DNA of 9,978 nucleotides from Acidobacteriaceae bacterium (lineage in GTDB: Bacteria > Acidobacteriota > Terriglobia > Terriglobales > Acidobacteriaceae), in NCBI GenBank assembly GCA_003133425.1, contig PKXI01000231.1:1-9978 (forward strand), written 5' to 3'. The notes under the pieces are model-generated. The model saw nothing but the letters and a program-made list of their open reading frames with translations, was not told where the DNA came from and made no database searches. Below, piece after piece: positions 1 to 7,346 of the stretch (its first letter is position 1; every line of letters begins with the position of its first letter). The position numbers and the translations under genes were made by a program.

Positions 1-1
1 A

Positions 2-163
2 CAGGCGATCGCGAGAGGGGAAAAGCTCGACGCGCTGGTGGAAATGAAGGATGGAAAGCCGATAAGCAGCCGCCTGGAGTTTGCTCCGGAACTGGCCACA
101 TGGGCTGTTGGACCTTTCTCCGCTCAGCAAGTCGAAGGGGCATATACTCAGCTCTCAAAGTGA
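2..163 (+). CDS. C-terminal end of an unidentified protein (partial)
   Basis: An open frame enters from the left edge and ends at TGA 161-163, leaving 53 visible codons. The C-terminus reads as ordinary protein, with charged and hydrophobic residues alternating (for example EKLDALVEMKDGKPISSRLE, then a WAVGPFSAQQVEGAY stretch). Its G/C-rich third positions match the permease downstream. I recognise no family from this fragment, and no catalytic motif or membrane segment is visible. A 257-base gap separates it from the permease gene and no terminator-like hairpin with a T-run is evident, so read-through into the permease cannot be excluded. The reading frame is fairly secure; the function is unknown. 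Confidence 0.6.
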   Translation, partial: QAIARGEKLDALVEMKDGKPISSRLEFAPELATWAVGPFSAQQVEGAYTQLSK

Positions 164-407
164 GACGTCGGCGGTTCGGATCTATCGTCAGCGCCTTTTG
201 CACTGAAGTTCAAGACTAGGCGGATCCTTCGGTCTTGCCTGGTACACCACAATCCGGGACTCTCATGCAATGAAATCGCTGAACACCATTTGAGATTTCG
301 CTCCCGATGACTGGCCATAAGACAAGACCTGGAATAGGGCCAACCACATAGCGAGCCGGACGCTTTTCATTGAGAACTAAGTGCCGGGCATGGTCGTATT
401 TCAATTC

Positions 408-412
408 AAGGA
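408..412 (+). promoter_or_regulatory. Ribosome binding site deciding the permease start
   Basis: AAGGA lies 8 bases before the ATG at 421. An in-frame TTG at 370 would add 17 residues but has no comparable purine-rich sequence before it. The added residues also do not resemble the usual permease N-terminus, so 421 is preferred. Confidence 0.6.
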
Positions 413-420
413 CAGACAAG

Positions 421-2838
421 ATGACGAGTGATGTGAGAGTTGCGCTTCGGAAATTGAAGAAGTCGCCGGGATTTGCTGTGACGACGATCTTGACGCTGGC
501 GCTGGCGATTGGCGCAAACGCAGTGGTGTTCAGCGTGCTGGACGCAGTGGTGTTTAAGCCGGTGAAGGTGCCGAATGCAAAGAATCTTTATATGGTGCAG
601 CGATTCCAGTATCCGTCTCAGTCGTATCCAGATTATCAGGATCTGCGGGATCGAAATCGGAGCTTCGAGAACCTGATCTGGTACAACATGATGGGACCAG
701 TGGGTGTAGATACCGGCGGAAATCCTTCGACCGCGTGGCCCTATCTTGCGAGCGGAAACTACTTCGACTCGCTGGGCATCCAGCCCTTTCTGGGGCGGTT
801 CTTTCACGCCGCCGACGAGCACGGCGCCGGTAGTGCTCCCTACATTGTGTTGAGCTACGCATACTGGAACGGGCATTTTCAGGGTGATCGAGGAGTTGTG
901 GGCCGCACGGTGCTGATCAACAAGCAGCAGCTTACGATCATCGGCGTGGCGCCGCCTGCCTTTCGCGGCACGGAACTCTTCTTTGCGCCGGGGATGTGGA
1001 TTCCCATGGTCGAGCAGCCCATGGTCGCAGGCTACGATTTTCTGAAGAATCGCAACGATCACTCCGGCTTTGTGGAGGGACGGCTGAAGCCGGGAGTGAC
1101 GCCTGCACAGGCAACGGCGGACCTGAATGCTGTCGCGGGATGGCTGGCCAAGACCTATCCGACCGATAACGACGGCCTGAAGCTCACGCTGGCTCGTCCG
1201 GGATTGATCGGCGACATGCTCGGCGGACCGGCGCGCGCATTCATGGCCGGCCTGATGCTGTTGGCTGGGTTGATTCTGTTGGCCGCATGTGCGAACCTCG
1301 GAAGCTTGTTTGCGGCGCGGGCAGCGGATCATGCAAAGGAAACAGCCTTGCGCCTGGCGCTCGGCTCGCGGCGGGGCTTGATCCTGCGCCAGATGCTGAC
1401 AGAGGCTGTACTGGTTTCGATGGCAGGTGGAGCGCTGGGGCTGGCGGGGGGCGTAGTGATCCTTCGCTGGCTGAGCGCCTGGCAGCCAATTCCCGACACT
1501 CCAGTCAACGTGCCGGTAAATCCGGATGCCGCCACATACATTGTGGCGCTGGTGTTGGCGCTGACGAGCGGACTGCTCTTTGGGATTGTGCCGGTGCGCC
1601 AGGCGGTGCGCGCCGATCCGTGGCAGGTGATTCGAACCGGTGCGTCAGGTGTGGCCGGGCTGCGCCGCTTCACCTTGCGGGACGTTTTGCTGGCGGTGCA
1701 GATTGCGATCTGCGCCGTCCTTGTCACCTCATCGCTGGTGGCGGTGCGCGGGATGACGCGTTCGCTGCACAGCAACTTCGGGTTTCAGCCGCAGAACGTG
1801 ATGCTGGTGGAAAGCCAACTGCAGATGGCCGGCTACGCCGGCGAGAGCGTTCCACAGATGCAGCGGCGCATGCTGGATGCGGCAGCGGCCATACCTGGAG
1901 TGACAGCAGTTGGGTATGTCGATCACCTGCCGCTCGGCGTCAGTGGCGGCGACTCCGAGGTTTTCACCGACAGTACAACCGATTACCGGCCCACGAACTC
2001 GATTGCGGACGCCATGAACTACAGGATATCTCCTGGCTACTTGGGAGCTGCAGGTACGAAGCTGCTGGCAGGAAGAGATCTGACGCTGCACGACGACAAA
2101 GACTCGCCGAAGGTGGCTGTGGTCAATCGGCAATTTGCAGTCAAGGTTTTTGGTTCGGTAGACAAAGCAATCGGCGGGCATTTCAAGTACTGGAGCGGAG
2201 CGCGGGCTGAGGTCGTGGGCGTGGTTGAAGACGGGAAATACCGGACGCTCACGGAGGATCAGCAGTCGGCAATGTTCTTCTCGTTTCAGCAGCACCCGGA
2301 GAGCCAGACAATGTTGCTGGTGCGGTCGCAGCGCGATCCGGAAGAGATAGCCAAGGCGCTGGATCGCTCGGTGCGCAGGCTGGACCTTGGGCTGCCTTTT
2401 GTGGTGAGGACGTGGAACCAGGAGATGAGTTCGGCGCTCTTTGCCGCGCATGTGGCCACGGTGGCCCTGGGCGTGCTCGGGCTGCTGGGCGCAGTGCTGG
2501 CGGTGACCGGAATCTTCGGTTTGGCCTCGTATACCGTGAGCAAAAGGCTGCGTGAGCTAGGAATTCGCATGGCGCTGGGGGCGCGGCGTAAGGAAGTGCT
2601 GCGAGCGGCGCTGGGGCGGCCTTTTGTGCTGCTGTCGGTGGGCTCGGCGGCAGGGTTGGTGCTGGGCCTTCTGGCTACCAAGGTGCTTTCGCACATCGTT
2701 TACCAAGCCTCGCCGAATGATCCTCTGGTTTTGGGCGGAGTGGTGCTGACAATGCTGGCGCTGGGACTGGCGGCTTCTTGGATTCCGGCGCAAAGGGCGC
2801 TCGCGGTGAATCCGATCATCCTGCTTCGAGAGGAATGA
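421..2838 (+). CDS. ADOP-family duplicated MacB/FtsX-like ABC permease
   Basis: An 805-residue inner-membrane protein with two copies of the MacB periplasmic core plus FtsX-type permease unit. Copy one: membrane helix at about residues 18-42, a large extracytoplasmic domain, then helices near 275-297, 327-350 and 372-394. Copy two: a helix near 423-445, a second extracytoplasmic domain, then helices near 677-703, 735-757 and 768-789. Each copy carries the conserved cytoplasmic loop: KETALRLALGS at 306-316 and RELGIRMALGA at 711-721. The protein ends in a typical IPAQRALAVNP...LREE tail. Length, duplication and the absence of an adjacent ATPase gene match the acidobacterial duplicated orphan permeases, a large paralogous family of unknown substrate. 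By homology to MacB/LolCE these couple cytoplasmic ATPase motion to periplasmic work, but which ATPase would serve here is unknown. Export of a peptide, lipid or drug is inference only. Confidence 0.93.
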   Translation: MTSDVRVALRKLKKSPGFAVTTILTLALAIGANAVVFSVLDAVVFKPVKVPNAKNLYMVQRFQYPSQSYPDYQDLRDRNRSFENLIWYNMMGPVGVDTGGNPSTAWPYLASGNYFDSLGIQPFLGRFFHAADEHGAGSAPYIVLSYAYWNGHFQGDRGVVGRTVLINKQQLTIIGVAPPAFRGTELFFAPGMWIPMVEQPMVAGYDFLKNRNDHSGFVEGRLKPGVTPAQATADLNAVAGWLAKTYPTDNDGLKLTLARPGLIGDMLGGPARAFMAGLMLLAGLILLAACANLGSLFAARAADHAKETALRLALGSRRGLILRQMLTEAVLVSMAGGALGLAGGVVILRWLSAWQPIPDTPVNVPVNPDAATYIVALVLALTSGLLFGIVPVRQAVRADPWQVIRTGASGVAGLRRFTLRDVLLAVQIAICAVLVTSSLVAVRGMTRSLHSNFGFQPQNVMLVESQLQMAGYAGESVPQMQRRMLDAAAAIPGVTAVGYVDHLPLGVSGGDSEVFTDSTTDYRPTNSIADAMNYRISPGYLGAAGTKLLAGRDLTLHDDKDSPKVAVVNRQFAVKVFGSVDKAIGGHFKYWSGARAEVVGVVEDGKYRTLTEDQQSAMFFSFQQHPESQTMLLVRSQRDPEEIAKALDRSVRRLDLGLPFVVRTWNQEMSSALFAAHVATVALGVLGLLGAVLAVTGIFGLASYTVSKRLRELGIRMALGARRKEVLRAALGRPFVLLSVGSAAGLVLGLLATKVLSHIVYQASPNDPLVLGGVVLTMLALGLAASWIPAQRALAVNPIILLREE

Positions 2839-3923
2839 GGTGCGCACTAGAAGTTGTACCCCGAACTAAGCATGCTTAAGCTCAGTTGAAAGATGTATCT
2901 TCGGGCCTGTACGAACGCATGGTTTCCCCACGTAAGGCACACTGGGATAAACACTTTGGCTCATAGTAAATCTCCAAAGCGCTTACCGAGGAGCAGATCG
3001 GACCCGATATGTCGACAAGTGTCTACTGACGCGAATGCGGACTGCGATTTCGACTGGCGCCCACATGCTGATCCATCCGCTATGGTTGCGTCCTCCCGAG
3101 GGTCGGCAAGTTGGCGTTCGACTACTTGGTGCAGATTGCCGAGACACCATCGCTGAGTTCGCAGAATTCGATTGCATTCTCATTTTCTCTTGCGGTCGTC
3201 TCTTGATCGGGATAATGAATGAGAAAGGCTATGACTCGCTAGGTTGCCAACACGCGATCACCTCTGCGCCGGTCGGAATGTGAGACGGCACGTGCGATTA
3301 TCGAGCGCTCGCGGATCATCAGTGATCGACCGACTGGCTCTCCGCTTGAAGTATGACTCGCATGCGTGAAAATCGTTCGCAAAAAGGCAGCCAACATAGC
3401 TTTAAATCAGCTGTGTCGTAGACTGTGCCATGCCGTGCGTGCCCAAATGTGTCAAATCAGTACCTTAGGCGACCAAACTAGAGTGCTTCCGTGCGGGCTT
3501 ATTCTAAAGGTAAGTGCTTGATTCTATAGCCGTGGTCCCCGGCGGCCCGAGTTCCGGAATGCTGATCCGGCATCAGTCAACCTGACGTTGGACAGTTGAG
3601 AGTGCCGCAATCACGTGGCTTGGGTGGTGTGCGAAAGGTGCGCCGCAAACCTGAATACCGCTCGAGGGAAAGGGCGCGGCGTCAGCATGGCCGCCTGACC
3701 GCTGAGACGTCCTTTATCCGAGGTCAAAACTTTCTCCCTTCTTCGACTGCCAGCCCAATCCAGACAGCGCTAGCTCCAGCGCAACCAACTCAAACTTCAG
3801 CCGGCAGAATCATGTCAGTTGCGCCTAACAAATTCCCGAAGCCCGGGTCAAGGTGCCGGGCCGCGAAAGCAGTCCGAAGTGGCGCCTTCACCAGGTGGCC
3901 TGAAATCCGCAGAAAGGAACGAA
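2839..3923. other. Gene-poor stretch with no convincing coding region
   Basis: About 1.1 kb without a gene I can support. Short open frames exist (for example 3035-3283 plus, and 3596-3943 plus, the latter Arg/Pro/Ser-rich), but they lack ribosome binding sites and family-like sequence. Base composition is visibly more A/T-rich than in the permease. Small palindromes are present: a 12-bp one at 2867-2878 (TAAGCATGCTTA), a 10-bp one at 3302-3311 (CGAGCGCTCG), and an interrupted one, GATCA-TCAG-TGATC, just after it. None is a canonical terminator. The stretch may be decayed coding sequence or the left boundary zone of the accessory region. Confidence 0.5.
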
Positions 3924-4244
3924 ATGCATCGTTCAGTAATTAACTTGATCGCCGTAGCCGAGCGGAGTGAGCACGGCTACGCCGATGTTCCTCCTGGATC
4001 AATAAACGACCAAATCGAGAGCGAGTTGGCCGCATTCGGCTACGCGGTTGCACTCAGTGACCGCCTGTGGATCGGGGGGTACCGAGTCCACACGCCGGAA
4101 TCGATCCAATTTGGGAACTATAGGCCATACGTTTCGCCGTCAATCTTCACTTGCACGTCGTCCCGGTCTGCACATGTCCCCGATGCCCGCGACTTCGACC
4201 TGGAAGCTGTCCTTGAAGTGCGCGGAGAGCTCCCCTCGAACTGA
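3924..4244 (+). CDS. Hypothetical protein, 106 aa
   Basis: I do not recognise this gene. The ATG at 3924 is chosen because a good ribosome binding site (AGAAAGGA, 3911-3918) sits 5 bases upstream. The frame also stays open further upstream, but that extension is Pro/Arg/Ser-rich and unlike coding sequence. The protein begins MHRSVINLIAVAER, has no signal peptide or long hydrophobic helix, and is mixed acidic/basic with a Tyr/Gly-rich middle (IGGY, FGNY). Its acidic C-terminus reads DFDLEAVLEVRGELP. A strong imperfect hairpin (3948-3986) lies inside the first 21 codons, which is unusual for a real gene and could affect its expression. A 189-base spacer precedes the regulator gene. Coding status is moderately supported by the ribosome binding site and codon use only. 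Confidence 0.45.
   Translation: MHRSVINLIAVAERSEHGYADVPPGSINDQIESELAAFGYAVALSDRLWIGGYRVHTPESIQFGNYRPYVSPSIFTCTSSRSAHVPDARDFDLEAVLEVRGELPSN
3948..3986. repeat. Imperfect inverted repeat (REP-like hairpin)
   Basis: CGTAGCCG (3953-3960) pairs perfectly with CGGCTACG (3974-3981) around a 13-base loop. Beyond one C-C mismatch, ATCG (3948-3951) pairs with CGAT (3983-3986). The result is a 12-bp stem inside the 5' part of a putative small gene. The G/C-rich stem and the purine-rich loop (AGCGGAGTGAGCA) resemble bacterial extragenic palindromes, but no second copy was noticed in this window. Confidence 0.5.
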
Positions 4245-4433
4245 CAAACCTCGCAATTTATATTTCGCTCCGTTCTCTAACCAACGGCCAGCCCGCAAAG
4301 ACCTCGAATCATTCTGATCAGTTTGCTTCAGCGTCGCCGGACATGCACCACGCACCGCTTCCTATCCGACCTCATTGGCCGATATCCCTGCTCATTCAAA
4401 CAATTTTGTCTGCAGCAAGTTCAAAGGAAATCC

Positions 4434-4865
4434 ATGCCTACTCTTCAGTTCCTCCCCTCGCTTCGTGACAGTGAAACCATTACCTGCGGGCGCTGCAAGA
4501 CACGCCAATACCCCAAGAACGGCGCTTGTGTCCGGTGCCGATGCGCCCTAGGTGTTGATTACCTGAGTCTTCCAATTGGCACACTCCTTGATACTCATAC
4601 GGAAGACCACGAAAAGCGCCTTGCTCGCTGTATCGGCGCGTTGCTCCGAACCTTGCGCAAGCGCCGCGGCATTTGTCAGTCGCAGCTGGCAACACGGGCA
4701 GCAGGAATTGACCGCAGTTACCTCTCCAAGGCGGAGTGTGGTCTTGCGCTTCTCCCCCTGAGTAAACTTCTGCCGCTCGCTAAGGCCCTGGGGTTAACCG
4801 CTGTGATCCTGCGGTTCGAGGAGACCCAGCCCCGGGCAGAAGCGAAATCAAGCTACCGTCGTTAA
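4434..4865 (+). CDS. Zinc-ribbon plus XRE-type helix-turn-helix regulator
   Basis: A 143-residue predicted cytoplasmic DNA-binding protein. The ATG at 4434 is preceded at 5 bases by AAAGGA (4423-4428); an earlier in-frame start at 4323 lacks this. The N-terminal part has four cysteines in zinc-ribbon spacing, C18-x2-C21-x10-C32-x2-C35, in a CGRCKTRQYPKNGACVRCRC context. The C-terminal half (about 67-127) is a Cro/CI-like helix-turn-helix: LRTLRKRRGICQSQLATRAA, then GIDRSYLSKAE as turn and recognition helix, then LPLSKLLPLAKALGL. In phage and mobile elements XRE proteins usually act as repressors, and its position ahead of small cargo genes and an integrase suits such a role. Its target operator is not identified. 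The domain calls are strong; the biological role is inferred. The tail after residue 130 is basic and probably disordered. Confidence 0.88.
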   Translation: MPTLQFLPSLRDSETITCGRCKTRQYPKNGACVRCRCALGVDYLSLPIGTLLDTHTEDHEKRLARCIGALLRTLRKRRGICQSQLATRAAGIDRSYLSKAECGLALLPLSKLLPLAKALGLTAVILRFEETQPRAEAKSSYRR

Positions 4866-4990
4866 CCCGGACGGCCTTTTATCCAAAGATGTGCTCAGCA
4901 GGAACAATCCAAAGTACCCATTCGCATTCCGGGCCGGCGTTTCTCTCCGACAATCGAAAAAGTGGACCGGTTCGAGGAAGATGACGGCCC

Positions 4991-4998
4991 GGAAAGGA
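4991..4998 (+). promoter_or_regulatory. Ribosome binding site deciding the start of the acidic protein
   Basis: GGAAAGGA sits 8 bases before the ATG at 5007. A GTG at 4962 would extend the same frame by 15 residues but has no Shine-Dalgarno-like sequence before it. Confidence 0.55.
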
Positions 4999-5006
4999 AT
5001 CGTCGA

Positions 5007-5288
5007 ATGGGAACGAACAGCGACAATAAGCCGGAAGAAGAACCAAAAGAGGAGACGGGTGACCCGGAATTTGATTTCTGGAGCGATGAGGGCGCTAAAC
5101 GCTTCAATGAGAACTCGGACGAAGGGAGCGCCTACATTTCGGCGGGCGCCCATCTCAGTAAAGACTTGGAGGCGTATCTCGAGGACGAACAACGCGAATA
5201 CGTTGATCCGGAATTTTATGACCCGGACGAAGAGACTTTGCCACCTGGCGAGATGGAGCTGATCTTCGAGAACTCCTACATAATGTAG
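5007..5288 (+). CDS. Very acidic small hypothetical protein, 93 aa
   Basis: I recognise no family. By my count the protein has 29 Asp/Glu against 6 Lys/Arg, a net charge near -23 in 93 residues, spread along its whole length. The first 20 residues form a Pro/Glu/Lys-rich, probably disordered segment (NKPEEEPKEETGDPEF). A more structured middle follows (EGAKRFNENSDEGSAYISAG, then LSKDLEAYLEDEQREYV), and then aromatic-acidic repeats (DPEFYDPDEE) before the FENSYIM terminus. There is no signal peptide, membrane helix or cysteine. It lies 141 bases after the regulator and 136 before the lipoprotein, each with its own ribosome binding site. Such charge is seen in DNA-mimic inhibitors (ArdA, Ocr), chaperone-like and partner-binding proteins, but also in halophile-type or disordered proteins. 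A DNA-mimic role is speculation. Confidence 0.7.
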   Translation: MGTNSDNKPEEEPKEETGDPEFDFWSDEGAKRFNENSDEGSAYISAGAHLSKDLEAYLEDEQREYVDPEFYDPDEETLPPGEMELIFENSYIM

Positions 5289-5424
5289 GCCCTCACCGCG
5301 ATCTCGAAGGCGGATCAGGCAGAAACACACGGTATGGGCAGTCCGCCTCAAGGACTTCGGCAGCAGGTAATCCTGCGCCCGCAATGCCGCGACTATCTTC
5401 GAAGACAACTACTGGAGACACTGA

Positions 5425-5748
5425 ATGAAAACTTTGATCATTCGCATCATATCTATCTGCTTGCTCAGTGCCGTCGCCCTCACAGGGTGCGCATCTAGGG
5501 GATCGGAATTCCTTGGCAAATGGGTCAACACGAAAAATCCGAACGATACGTTCCAGGTCACACGGAACGGTGACGAATACCTCATTGTCGGCCAGGACCA
5601 GAAGCCGGGAGTGGGAGCTATCTATAAAGATGGAACTCTTGAGATTAAGGGAACGCTCCTGTCCACTAACCTCACCTACGTCAAGGGGACCGACACCGTT
5701 CTGACACCGGGATTTTTCGGCCAGGTCGAGTACAAGAAACAGAAATGA
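5425..5748 (+). CDS. Small predicted lipoprotein, 107 aa
   Basis: A secreted, lipid-anchored protein. It starts at ATG 5425 with GGAGA (5414-5418) 6 bases upstream. The signal peptide has K2 and R7 before a hydrophobic core (about residues 8-19) and a lipobox L19-T20-G21-C22, so C22 should be diacylated and become the mature N-terminus. The residue after the cysteine is Ala, consistent with outer-membrane sorting if the E. coli '+2' rule applies. The mature part (about 86 residues) is beta-rich and opens with FLGKWVNTKNPNDTFQVTRN, a GxW...F.V..-type start common in small lipocalin-like or beta-sandwich lipoproteins. It continues with repeated strand-turn motifs (YKDGTLEIKG) and ends in a basic YKKQK. 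No specific family is recognised. It is followed 125 bases later by a small membrane protein, so a shared envelope role is possible. Confidence 0.85.
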   Translation: MKTLIIRIISICLLSAVALTGCASRGSEFLGKWVNTKNPNDTFQVTRNGDEYLIVGQDQKPGVGAIYKDGTLEIKGTLLSTNLTYVKGTDTVLTPGFFGQVEYKKQK

Positions 5749-5862
5749 TCGGGCTAGGACGACTCCCGGCCCGCTGCAACTTTTTCCAGCTGACTGCGGC
5801 CCATGAATACACCTCAAAACTCATGCCGTGCTCGATTCGATCCGCCGAGTTCGGCGTTTGCG

Positions 5863-5868
5863 AAGGAG
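5863..5868 (+). promoter_or_regulatory. Ribosome binding site deciding the start of the 88-aa membrane protein
   Basis: AAGGAG lies 5 bases before the ATG at 5874. The same frame is open from an ATG at 5745 that overlaps the lipoprotein stop. The extra 43 residues there are cysteine-rich and non-descript, and no comparable site precedes them, so 5874 is the better start. Confidence 0.6.
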
Positions 5869-5873
5869 TACCG

Positions 5874-6140
5874 ATGAACGATATCGACCTGTTCCTCCAG
5901 TTACCCGCCGCTGCACAAGCAGTTGTCGTTTGCTTTGCCGCATGCGCATCTTGCCTGTTTGTGATGATTCTTGCCGCGCCGCGGCGAGACTGCTTCTTCT
6001 TGCGCTGGAGCCCGGAAACGAGATTCCTCGCTCTGCTGGTCTCGCCGGTGCTGCTCATCATCTGGCCCATCGTGCTCTATGGGTTGTTCCTCAAATCTCG
6101 GGGAATAGACCCGGACGACCTGGATTTCGGCGACGATTGA
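5874..6140 (+). CDS. Small two-helix membrane protein, 88 aa
   Basis: I do not recognise the family. Two clear hydrophobic segments are present: about residues 12-34, unusually rich in Ala and Cys (C20, C24, C27), and about 51-73 (FLALLVSPVLLIIWPIVLYG). A short basic/aromatic loop lies between them (PRRDCFFLRWSPETR). By the positive-inside rule the RR/R-containing loop is likely cytoplasmic, which would place both ends outside; the K74/R76 cluster after helix two weakens that prediction. The C-terminus is a short acidic tail (DPDDLDFGDD). It follows the lipoprotein gene by 125 bases and precedes the recombinase gene by 291 bases. Small helical-hairpin membrane proteins include holins, toxins, immunity and accessory subunits, but nothing here singles one out. 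Confidence 0.72.
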   Translation: MNDIDLFLQLPAAAQAVVVCFAACASCLFVMILAAPRRDCFFLRWSPETRFLALLVSPVLLIIWPIVLYGLFLKSRGIDPDDLDFGDD

Positions 6141-6431
6141 GACTGTCAAGGGTCGCGCCGCCGAAACGCGATGACTGCCGTGGCCAAACTGTCTTGTTCA
6201 TGGGTAGCTATAGCTGACCTCTGATTACGAGTTGTGAGGACCAGGCCCCGCCGCGATTAGCCATTGATGCGATCGAGATTGCAAGCCTGTTACGCCTCCC
6301 CGTGTGACAGCCTGGAGCTCCGAATCGAACTCAATCGTTCCCCTGATCCCTACCCCGAATCCTTCCTTTTCAAAGTTCCCGAGTTGCACCCCGAAAAATG
6401 AATACCCCCTTTGCACCTGTGAGGAGAACCT

Positions 6432-7346
6432 ATGTCTCTGTCTCTTTTCCTTCCCGCGCATGCCCCCGATCCGATCGCTGAGTTACGGCGGATTTTCAGG
6501 AACTCGCTGGTATCTGCGCATACGAAACGTGCGTACGTCGCAGCGTTCAATCAGTTCTTCGCGCTCGTTGCTGAGACCGGACGTCCAGTCTGCCGTGCCC
6601 TGCTGATGGAGTACCGTGCCCAGTTGATCGACCAGGGGCTGAGCGCCTCCACCATCAACGTTCGCCTCTCGGCGATCCGCAAACTCGTCTGCGAGGCGCG
6701 CGACAATAATCTGCTCGACCCGGTTGAAGCCGCTCGCATCTTGACCGTGTCCGGTGTTCCGACGCGCGGAGTTCGGCTTGGTAACTGGCTCACTCCCGAG
6801 GAGGCCAAACGACTCCTGGCCGTTCCCGATCGCAGCAGTCTGATCGGCAAGCGGGCTTTCGCGATCCTGAGTGTTCTGGTGTATTGCGCACTGCGACGGG
6901 AGGAACTTTCCCGCCTCGAAATGCGGCACATTCAGAAACGTGAAGGCCGCTGGGTGATCGCCGATCTCGTCGGAAAACGCGGCCGCGTGAGGACGGTCCC
7001 GATTCCGGGTGCGGCCAAAGTTGCACTCGATGAATGGCTTGCTGCGGCTAGCATCGAATCCGGCTTCCTCTTCCGGCAACTGCTCAGAAGCGGTCGCGTG
7101 CGAACGGCACCGATCGGCGCCTGGACTGTCTGGAAGACGGTTGTTACCGCAGCCAAGGCGGCGGGAATCGGCCATCTCGGGCCGCACGATTTGCGCCGTT
7201 CGTGCGCCAAATTCTGCCGCAAGGCAGGAGGCGATATCGAACAGGTGCAGGAGTTACTCGGTCATGAGGACATATCGACCACAGTCCTCTATTTGGGCAC
7301 GAAGCAGGAAATCCGCCAGGCAGTCAACGACCGCATTGCACTCTGA
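6432..7346 (+). CDS. Tyrosine recombinase / phage-type integrase
   Basis: A 304-residue site-specific DNA recombinase that would cut and rejoin DNA through a 3'-phosphotyrosine intermediate. The ATG at 6432 has GAGGAG (6421-6426) 5 bases upstream. The N-terminal SAM-like core-binding domain spans about residues 15-105 (SAHTKRAYVAAFNQF, then LSASTINVRLSAIRKL). The catalytic domain spans about 118-300, with all expected residues visible: R155 (ALRREEL), K182 (GKRGRVRTVP), H252-x-x-R255 (PHDLRRS), H278 (LLGHED) and nucleophile Y287 (TTVLYLG). The length is XerC/XerD-like. No intI-specific insertion is apparent, so it is not an obvious integron integrase. It is not adjacent to a tRNA gene or an excisionase, and the nearest DNA-binding partner is the XRE regulator 1.6 kb upstream. 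It is probably functional and probably moves or once moved this accessory segment. Confidence 0.95.
   Translation: MSLSLFLPAHAPDPIAELRRIFRNSLVSAHTKRAYVAAFNQFFALVAETGRPVCRALLMEYRAQLIDQGLSASTINVRLSAIRKLVCEARDNNLLDPVEAARILTVSGVPTRGVRLGNWLTPEEAKRLLAVPDRSSLIGKRAFAILSVLVYCALRREELSRLEMRHIQKREGRWVIADLVGKRGRVRTVPIPGAAKVALDEWLAAASIESGFLFRQLLRSGRVRTAPIGAWTVWKTVVTAAKAAGIGHLGPHDLRRSCAKFCRKAGGDIEQVQELLGHEDISTTVLYLGTKQEIRQAVNDRIAL

Noticed and set aside
370..420. TTG at 370 as the permease start
   Set aside because: The 17 extra residues are not family-like, and the ATG at 421 has a well-placed AAGGA.
406..2847. Several long open frames on the minus strand and in another plus frame over the permease (for example 406-1332 minus, 1287-2210 plus, 1729-2451 minus)
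   Set aside because: They are shadows of the high-G+C permease gene: Arg/His/Gln-rich translations without domains, opposite an unmistakable conserved protein.
4848..5817. Long minus-strand frames antisense to the acidic protein and lipoprotein (4848-5408 and 5293-5817)
   Set aside because: The plus-strand genes have ribosome binding sites, a clean lipobox and sensible composition. The antisense frames have none, although the part over the 5289-5424 spacer reads moderately protein-like.
6483..7222. Minus-strand frames over the recombinase
   Set aside because: They lie opposite a gene with a complete set of catalytic residues and show no domain of their own.
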